Of a stretch of 64,000 nt of DNA, positions 58,554-64,000 are shown piece after piece (position 1 is the first letter of the stretch; each line of letters starts with the position of its first letter). Source of the DNA: Luteipulveratus flavus (lineage in GTDB: Bacteria > Actinomycetota > Actinomycetes > Actinomycetales > Dermatophilaceae). The notes under the pieces were generated by a model. It worked only from the letters and a program-made list of their open reading frames with translations. It made no database searches and was not told where the DNA came from. The translations under genes and the position numbers were made by a program. The DNA is taken from assembly GCF_029080175.1 (NCBI RefSeq), contig NZ_JARFJC010000020.1; one strand, written 5' to 3'.

Positions 58554-59374
58554 CCGCCACCGCACACACTCTTACCTCGCTCCTGCCCACCCGTGAGGGT
58601 GCGCTGGAGTACCTGCTGACCGGATCCGGTTCTCCCACCACGGTTTTCGCGCACGGTCTCGCCGGCTCGATCGACACCACCCGCCCGTTCGGCGGCGCCG
58701 TCGCCGGCACCCGGGCGTTCTTCCACTTCCGCGGGCACGGCGCGTCGTCGTCACCGGAGTCGCCCTGGACGTACGCGGCGCTCGCCGGTGAGCTGCGCGC
58801 GGTCGCCGACCACGTGGGGGCCACGCGGGCGCTCGGCGTCAGCATGGGGGCCGGGGCGCTGTGCCACTGGCTCGCCCAGCAGCCGGACCGGTTCGAGCGG
58901 GTCGTGCTGGTCATCCCCGCCGTCCTGGACACCCCTCGCCGCGACGCCGCGCTCGACCGGCTGCTGCGGATGGGCGAGCTCGCCGACGAGCGGGACGTCG
59001 ACGGCGTCACCGACCTGCTCCTGCAGGAGCAGCCCGCCGCCGAGCGCGAGCGGGCGGCCGTGATCGGCTGGTGCCGGGCGCAGGCGGAGACGATCGTGCG
59101 GACCGACGTCAGCCGGGCGCTCCGGACGATCCCGCACGAGGTGGCGATGTCGTCCCGTGAGGCGCTGAGGCGGGTGGACGTACCCGTCCTGCTCATCGCC
59201 CAGGAGGAGGACCCGGCGCACCCGGTGTGGGTCGCCGAGCAGGCGGCCGGCCTGCTTCCGCGCGCCGAGCTCGCCGTGCTGCCTCCCGGCGGCATCCTGT
59301 GGCGGCACCGCGCCCAGGTCCGCCGGATGATCGGTGAGTTCCTGTCCCTCAGAGGTGACACATGCACCGACTGA
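58550..59374 (+). CDS. Alpha/beta hydrolase
   Basis: A 274-residue serine hydrolase. The nucleophile elbow GVSMGAG (Ser in the middle), HG oxyanion motif VFAHGLAGS and AQEEDPAHPVW (acid) are visible; the catalytic histidine is probably in the RHRAQVRRM segment. Substrate unknown. The GTG start at 58550 overlaps the upstream stop (GTGA), and manA overlaps its end by 13 bases, so the three genes form one operon. Confidence 0.85.
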   Translation: MTATAHTLTSLLPTREGALEYLLTGSGSPTTVFAHGLAGSIDTTRPFGGAVAGTRAFFHFRGHGASSSPESPWTYAALAGELRAVADHVGATRALGVSMGAGALCHWLAQQPDRFERVVLVIPAVLDTPRRDAALDRLLRMGELADERDVDGVTDLLLQEQPAAERERAAVIGWCRAQAETIVRTDVSRALRTIPHEVAMSSREALRRVDVPVLLIAQEEDPAHPVWVAEQAAGLLPRAELAVLPPGGILWRHRAQVRRMIGEFLSLRGDTCTD

Positions 59375-60486
59375 CGCCGGTGGTCCAGAACTACGCGTGG
59401 GGCTCGTACGACGGGCTGGCGCGCATCAGCGGGCGTCCGTTCCCGACCGCGGTGCCGGAGGCGGAGCTGTGGATGGGTGCGCACGAGGCCGCGCCGTCCG
59501 AGCTCGGTGTCGACGACGACCGGACCACGCTGGACCAGGCCATCGCGAGTGACCCGGTCGCCTGGCTCGGGCCGGCGGTCGCGGACCGGTTCGGCGGGCG
59601 GTTGCCGTTCCTGCTGAAGGTGCTGGCGCCCGCCAAGGCGCTCTCCATCCAGGTCCACCCCGACCCCGACCGCGCCGCGTCGGCTCCGCAGGAGACGTAC
59701 GTCGACACCTGGCCCAAGCCCGAGGCCTGGGTGGCGGTCGAGCCGACGGAGGCGTTCGTCGGCTCGCGCCCGTTCGACGAGGTTCGTTCGCTGGCCTCGC
59801 ATCTCGGGGTCGCGGGTCTCTCCGCGCTGGTCGAGCGGGCCGCCTCGACCGACTCCCCGGCGCACGAGCTGCTACGCCTCGTCCTCGGTGCGACGGACCC
59901 CGAGGCACTCGTCGGCGAGGTGCTGGACGCCTGCGCGAGTCGCGCGAACGACCTGACCGTCGCGGCGGTCCTGCGGGTCGCCGAGCACTTCCCCCACGAC
60001 GTCGGGCTGGTGGTCCTGCTCACCATGCGGCACCGGTCTCTGGAGCCGGGTGACCACGTCTTCCTCGACGCGGGGGTGCTGCACTCGCTGACCAGCGGAC
60101 TGGTCGTCGAGGTCCTGGCCAACTCCGACAACGTCGTACGCGCCGGACTGACGCTCAAGAAGATCGACGTTCCGGAGCTGCTGCACATCGTCGACGTCGA
60201 CTCGCAGGTGCGCGTCGAACCGGGCGCGGACGAGGACGGCTGGACGAGCTTCGCGCCGCACACGCCGTACTTCCGGCTCGACCTCACGCGGCTGTCCGGC
60301 GCGGGCGCCCGGGTGCCGGGCGACCAGCGGCCGCGCATCGTGCTCTGCCTGGACGGGTCCGCGCAGCTCACCACCGACGGCGACCTGTGGCTGGAGTCGG
60401 GGGAGTCGGCGTACCTCCTGCCGGGCGAAGAGGTGACCGCGACCGGCGACGGCACGCTCTACGTCGCGGCGCCCGGACTCGACTGA
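59362..60486 (+). CDS. manA: Mannose-6-phosphate isomerase (type I)
   Basis: A 374-residue zinc enzyme linking fructose-6-phosphate to mannose-6-phosphate, and so to GDP-mannose for glycans and glycolipids. It starts MHRLTPVVQNYAWGSYDGL, with the zinc motif SIQVHPDPDRAA, then DTWPKPEAWVAVEPTEAF (the family's usual NHKPE replaced by WPKPE) and LANSDNVVRAGLTLKKIDVP. Length is normal. It overlaps the upstream hydrolase by 13 bases and the convergent methyltransferase by 28. Confidence 0.92.
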   Translation: MHRLTPVVQNYAWGSYDGLARISGRPFPTAVPEAELWMGAHEAAPSELGVDDDRTTLDQAIASDPVAWLGPAVADRFGGRLPFLLKVLAPAKALSIQVHPDPDRAASAPQETYVDTWPKPEAWVAVEPTEAFVGSRPFDEVRSLASHLGVAGLSALVERAASTDSPAHELLRLVLGATDPEALVGEVLDACASRANDLTVAAVLRVAEHFPHDVGLVVLLTMRHRSLEPGDHVFLDAGVLHSLTSGLVVEVLANSDNVVRAGLTLKKIDVPELLHIVDVDSQVRVEPGADEDGWTSFAPHTPYFRLDLTRLSGAGARVPGDQRPRIVLCLDGSAQLTTDGDLWLESGESAYLLPGEEVTATGDGTLYVAAPGLD

Positions 60487-61271
60487 GGCGCGACCGCGCT
60501 CCAGGCGACCGTGATCTCGCCGAGCCGCCACCGGCTCGGCCCGTCCACCAGGGGCCAGCCCTCCTCGCGCAGCGAGCCCGCCGTCGCCAGGAACCGCTGC
60601 CGGGCGCCGTACGACGCGTGCGGGCTGGAGCGCGCCCACGCTCGGCTGAGCGCCTGCAGGTACGCGTGCACCGGCTCGCCGGGGACGTTGCGGTGGATGA
60701 GCGCCTTGGGCAGCCGTTCGGCGACGGTGGCGGGGTCGTCGAGCGCGGCCAGCCGCATCGAGAGGGTGAGGGAGAGGGGGCCGGCCCGGTCCAGCGCCAC
60801 CCAGGTGGCCAGCCGCCCGACCTCGTCGCACGTCCCGTCGACGAGCAGGCCGTCCGGGGCCAGCCGCTCCTGCAGCCGCGCCCACGCCGACGCCACCTGA
60901 TCCTCGTCGTACTGGCGCAGCACGTTGAACGCCCGGACCACGGTCGCGTCCCGCCCGCCCAGCGGCACCTCGAACCCGCCCAGCCGGAACGACAGGTGCT
61001 CGTGCTCGAGGGGCTTCCCCGCGTCGACGCGCGCAGGGTCGATCTCGACGCCCACGACGTCCAGGTCGGTACGGACGGCGCTCAGCCGGTCGTACAGCTC
61101 GACGGCGGTGATGGGGGAGGCGCCGTACCCGAGGTCGACCACCACCGGCGGCTCCGGGGACCGCCGCAGCCGCCACGCTTGCGGTCCAGCGAGCCAGCGG
61201 TCGCAGCGCCGCAGCCGGTTGGGGTTGGTGGTCCCGCGGGTGATGGCTCCGACGGGCCGCTGCGTGCTCAC
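60459..61271 (-). CDS. Class I SAM-dependent methyltransferase
   Basis: A 270-residue protein with the SAM-binding motif VVVDLGYGASPITAVEL and a motif II DVVGVEIDPARVDAG. The N-terminus TRGTTNPNRLRRCDRWLAGP is basic and conserved in the actinomycete family. Substrate unknown. The GTG start is 57 bases from the divergent mshA start. Its 3' end overlaps manA tail-to-tail by 28 bases, which would give antisense transcripts unless one terminates inside the other. Confidence 0.84.
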   Translation of the reverse strand: MSTQRPVGAITRGTTNPNRLRRCDRWLAGPQAWRLRRSPEPPVVVDLGYGASPITAVELYDRLSAVRTDLDVVGVEIDPARVDAGKPLEHEHLSFRLGGFEVPLGGRDATVVRAFNVLRQYDEDQVASAWARLQERLAPDGLLVDGTCDEVGRLATWVALDRAGPLSLTLSMRLAALDDPATVAERLPKALIHRNVPGEPVHAYLQALSRAWARSSPHASYGARQRFLATAGSLREEGWPLVDGPSRWRLGEITVAWSAVAPQSSPGAAT

Positions 61272-61327
61272 GGCGCCACGCTATCCAGCGGCCTGCGGGC
61301 CGGCCGACCGTGCAAGACTCGAAACCG

Positions 61328-62635
61328 ATGAGCACCCTTCCCTGCCCCCGTCGCGTCGCGATGATCAGCGTGCACACCTCGCCGCTGGAGCGACCGGGCA
61401 CCGGCGACGCGGGCGGCATGAACGTGTACGTCGTCGAGACGGCCAAGCAGCTCGCGCGGCAGGGCGTCGAGGTCGAGATCTTCACCCGCCGGACCACCGC
61501 CGCCCAGCCGGAGACCGTCGAGCTGGTGCCCGGGGTCCTGGTCCGGCACATCGACGCCGGCCCGTTCGAGGGCCTCGGGAAGGACGACCTGCCCGGTCAG
61601 CTGTGCGCGTTCACGGTCGGCGTGCAGCGGCTCGGAGCCGCGCACCCCGAGGGGTACTTCGACCTCGTCCACTCCCACTACTGGCTCTCCGGCCAGGTCG
61701 CCTGGCTGGCCGCCGACCGCTGGCAGGTGCCGCTCGTGCACTCCATGCACACCATGGCGCGGGTCAAGAACTCCCAGCTCGCCGACGGCGACCGGCCCGA
61801 GCCGCCCGGTCGCGAGATCGGCGAGCAGCAGGTCGTCCGCGCGGCTGCCTGGCTGGTCGCCAACACCGAGCGCGAAGCGTCGGAGCTGATCGATCTGTAC
61901 GACGCCGACCCCGCCGTGGTGCGGGTGATCCCACCCGGCGTGGACCTGGAGACCTTCACGCCCGGTGACCGCGACACGGCTCGTGCCCACGTCGGTCTGC
62001 CGCCCGACGCCGAGGTGCTGCTGTTCGTCGGCCGGATCCAGCCGCTCAAGGCACCGGACGTCCTCGTGCGCGCGGCGGCGGACCTGCTGGAGCGGGACCC
62101 CGGCCGGCGCGACCGGCTCGTCGTCGCCGTCCTCGGCGGTCCGAGCGGCTCGGGGCTGGACCACCCGGAGTCGCTCGCCGACCTGGTCGAGGAGCTCAGG
62201 CTGGCGGACGTCGTCCGGCTCGTCCCGCCGGTCGAGCGCGACGAGCTGGCGCAGTGGTACCGCGCGGCCGACGTGCTCGCGGTGCCGTCGTACAACGAGT
62301 CGTTCGGGCTGGTCGCCGTCGAGGCCCAGGCCTGCGGGACCCCTGTCGTCGCCGCCGCGGTCGGCGGCCTCCCGACGGCCGTCGGGGACGGCGGCGTCCT
62401 GCTGGACTCCCACGACCCGGCCGAGTGGGGCCGCACCCTCGGTGAGCTGCTGGACGACACCGAGCGACGTAGCGCGCTCGCCGAGCGCGCGGTGGCGCAC
62501 GCAGCGGGGTTCGGCTGGGAGCGCACGACCGAGCGGCTGCTGACGCTCTACCGCGCGGCGTGCGACAGCGAGGCCGCGCCCGCGCCGGACCCGGCCTCGG
62601 GTCTGGCCGGCATCCCGACCGCGGTGATCCCGTGA
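61328..62635 (+). CDS. mshA: D-inositol-3-phosphate glycosyltransferase (mycothiol synthesis)
   Basis: A 435-residue GT4 enzyme for the first step of mycothiol synthesis: it joins GlcNAc from UDP-GlcNAc to inositol-3-phosphate. Signature stretches are HTSPLERPGTGDAGGMNVYV, VHSHYWLSGQVAWLA, HSMHTMARVKN, FVGRIQPLKAPDVLV and the donor motif ESFGLVAVEAQACGTPVVAA. Length is normal. AAGACT upstream may be a weak -10. ybjN overlaps its end by 4 bases. Confidence 0.96.
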   Translation: MSTLPCPRRVAMISVHTSPLERPGTGDAGGMNVYVVETAKQLARQGVEVEIFTRRTTAAQPETVELVPGVLVRHIDAGPFEGLGKDDLPGQLCAFTVGVQRLGAAHPEGYFDLVHSHYWLSGQVAWLAADRWQVPLVHSMHTMARVKNSQLADGDRPEPPGREIGEQQVVRAAAWLVANTEREASELIDLYDADPAVVRVIPPGVDLETFTPGDRDTARAHVGLPPDAEVLLFVGRIQPLKAPDVLVRAAADLLERDPGRRDRLVVAVLGGPSGSGLDHPESLADLVEELRLADVVRLVPPVERDELAQWYRAADVLAVPSYNESFGLVAVEAQACGTPVVAAAVGGLPTAVGDGGVLLDSHDPAEWGRTLGELLDDTERRSALAERAVAHAAGFGWERTTERLLTLYRAACDSEAAPAPDPASGLAGIPTAVIP

Positions 62636-63177
62636 GCGGCCAGGAGGGTGCAGCGCACGCTGCGGGCGAGAAGGGTGCCGATGTGGTGACGGACGTGATC
62701 GAGGGCTTCCTGGCGGACGCCGGGATCGAGTGGGAGGCGGGCGCGTCCGACGGCGAGTACGTCGTGACGCTGCCGGGCGAGCGCAAGCTGCGGACGGTGG
62801 CCTCGCTGAAGGTCGGCGAGCAGTCGCTGTCGGTGTCGGCGTTCGTCATCCGCAACGCCGACGAGAACCACGAGGCGTTCTACCGCTACCTGCTACAGCG
62901 CAACCTGCGCCTGCCCGGCCTTGCGTACGCGATCGACAGGAGCGGCGATGTGTACGTCGTCGGCCGGGTGCCGCTGGGCGCGGTCACCGACGAGTACCTC
63001 GACCAGCTGATGGGGGTGCTGCTGGAGGCGAGCGACAACGCGTTCAACGAGCTGCTCGTGCTCGGCTTCCGCAGCTCGATGCAGAAGGAGTGGGACTGGC
63101 GGGTCTCGCGAGGTGAGTCCACCCGCAACCTCGAGGCCTTCCGGCACCTCCTGGAGGATCGACCGAGCAGCTCGTGA
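62632..63177 (+). CDS. YbjN-domain protein
   Basis: A 181-residue protein with a YbjN domain (type III secretion chaperone-like fold): FLADAGIEWEAGASDGEYVV, SLKVGEQSLSVSAFVIRN, and NHEAFYRYLLQRNLRLPGLA. Its function is unknown, but the gene is conserved between mshA and gpm in mycobacteria too (Rv0487). The GTG start overlaps the mshA stop by 4 bases. Confidence 0.85.
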   Translation: MSGQEGAAHAAGEKGADVVTDVIEGFLADAGIEWEAGASDGEYVVTLPGERKLRTVASLKVGEQSLSVSAFVIRNADENHEAFYRYLLQRNLRLPGLAYAIDRSGDVYVVGRVPLGAVTDEYLDQLMGVLLEASDNAFNELLVLGFRSSMQKEWDWRVSRGESTRNLEAFRHLLEDRPSSS

Positions 63178-63218
63178 GCCCTGGTGCACGTCGTGTCGGG
63201 TCGATCCGCACGGGTCCC

Positions 63219-63224
63219 TAGACT
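63219..63224 (+). promoter_or_regulatory. -10 hexamer TAGACT before a leaderless-type start
   Basis: TAGACT ends seven bases before the ATG of gpm at 63232, with no ribosome site. Confidence 0.52.
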
Positions 63225-63231
63225 CGCGGGC

Positions 63232-63975
63232 ATGACGTACACCCTTGTCCTGCTGCGCCACGGCGAGTCGGAGTGGAATGCCGCGAACCTGTTCACCGGG
63301 TGGGTCGACGTCGACCTCACCGAGAAGGGACGGGCGGAGGCGAGGCGCGGCGGCGAGCTGATCGGCGAGGCGGGTCTGACCCCGGACGTCGTCCACACCT
63401 CGCTGCTGCGTCGCGCGATCACCACGGCCAACATCACGCTCGACGTCGCGGACCGGCACTGGATCCCCGTCAAGCGCAGCTGGCGCCTGAACGAGCGGCA
63501 CTACGGCGCGCTGCAGGGCAAGAACAAGAAGGAGACCCTCGAGGAGTTCGGCGAGGAGCAGTTCATGACCTGGCGCCGCTCGTACGACACGCCACCGCCG
63601 CCCATCGAGAAGGGCTCGCGGTGGAGCCAGGACGCGGACGTGCGGTACGCCGACCTGGGTGACGAGGCACCGCTCGCCGAGTGCCTCAAGGACGTCATCG
63701 AGCGGTTCCTGCCGTACTGGGAGTCCGGCATCGTGCCCGACCTGCGCTCCGGTCACACGGTTCTGGTCGCGGCGCACGGCAACTCGCTGCGGGCGCTGGT
63801 CAAGCACCTGGACGGCGTCTCCGACGACGACATCGTCGGGCTGAACATCCCCACCGGCATGCCGCTGGTGTACGAGCTGGACGAGCAGCTCCGTCCGACC
63901 GTGCCGGGCGGCACGTACCTGGACCCGGAGACGGCGGCTGCGGCTGCCGCAGCCGTCGCGAACCAGGGTCGCTGA
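63232..63975 (+). CDS. gpmA: 2,3-bisphosphoglycerate-dependent phosphoglycerate mutase
   Basis: A 247-residue glycolytic enzyme interconverting 3- and 2-phosphoglycerate through a phosphohistidine. The catalytic motif LVLLRHGESEWN contains the phosphorylated His, and LLRRAITTANITLDVADRHW, RLNERHYGALQGKNK and VLVAAHGNSLRALVKHLDG (second His) are all present. The start at 63232 gives MTYTLVLLRHGESEW. Length is normal. The window ends 25 bases after its stop. Confidence 0.96.
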   Translation: MTYTLVLLRHGESEWNAANLFTGWVDVDLTEKGRAEARRGGELIGEAGLTPDVVHTSLLRRAITTANITLDVADRHWIPVKRSWRLNERHYGALQGKNKKETLEEFGEEQFMTWRRSYDTPPPPIEKGSRWSQDADVRYADLGDEAPLAECLKDVIERFLPYWESGIVPDLRSGHTVLVAAHGNSLRALVKHLDGVSDDDIVGLNIPTGMPLVYELDEQLRPTVPGGTYLDPETAAAAAAAVANQGR

Positions 63976-64000
63976 CCCACCGACGAGGCGCCCGGACCGA

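Overview
The window is very GC-rich DNA from an actinomycete chromosome. The best taxonomic evidence is mycothiol biosynthesis (MshA and MshD), a GlnR regulator, an HbhA-like protein, the DUF2516 and YbjN families, a MutT1-type Nudix/phosphatase beside ppk, and PhoP-type boxes. Gene order resembles the Mycobacterium Rv0474-Rv0491 and Rv0811-Rv0820 neighbourhoods and the Streptomyces glnR-pst region. The genus cannot be fixed from sequence reading alone; a Propionibacteriales/Micrococcales-type actinomycete is plausible.

Bases 1 to about 15003 are the right-hand part of a siphovirus prophage in HK97-like order: HNH endonuclease, small and large terminase, portal, a fused protease-capsid, connectors, tail tube, frameshifted tail chaperones, tape measure, tail-tip proteins, amidase endolysin, holin, terminator and a leftward tyrosine integrase. 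It ends in the 3' half of a tRNA (probably tRNA-Lys), the right attachment site. Early and immunity genes lie left of the window. A lipoprotein gene starts 19 bases past the tRNA fragment.

From 15 to 28 kb there is a mixed accessory or stress region: a glutamic (eqolisin-type) peptidase, a DHFR-like reductase, glyoxalase-fold proteins, and an alkylation-damage group. That group comprises AlkB, a stand-alone Ada zinc domain, a second 2OG-Fe(II) oxygenase, and a sigma factor translationally coupled to a methylguanine-DNA methyltransferase. Small SnoaL, DUF2087 and DUF1990 proteins, an MmyB-type regulator, a GT4 glycosyltransferase, an MBL-fold hydrolase and an aldo/keto reductase follow.

From 28 to 37 kb an RNA-helicase-like gene is coupled to treY and treZ (trehalose from glycogen). 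This stretch is marked by interspersed repeats: two tandem palindromic elements upstream, and copies of another element inserted in frame inside both the helicase and treY coding sequences.

From 37 to 48 kb is a phosphate block: pstSCAB with a PHO box, mshD-ppk-mutT1, and a secreted 5'-nucleotidase with its own PHO box of the same geometry. From 48 to 64 kb follow glnR, a MoaD-like protein, nitrobindin, an LCP enzyme, YgfZ, an XRE regulator with hbhA, a PRC-barrel stress protein, a Tat-exported C39-like protein, asparaginase, dtd, DUF2516, a hydrolase, manA, a methyltransferase, and mshA-ybjN-gpm. Many host genes start 6-7 bases after a TANNNT hexamer, suggesting leaderless transcription.
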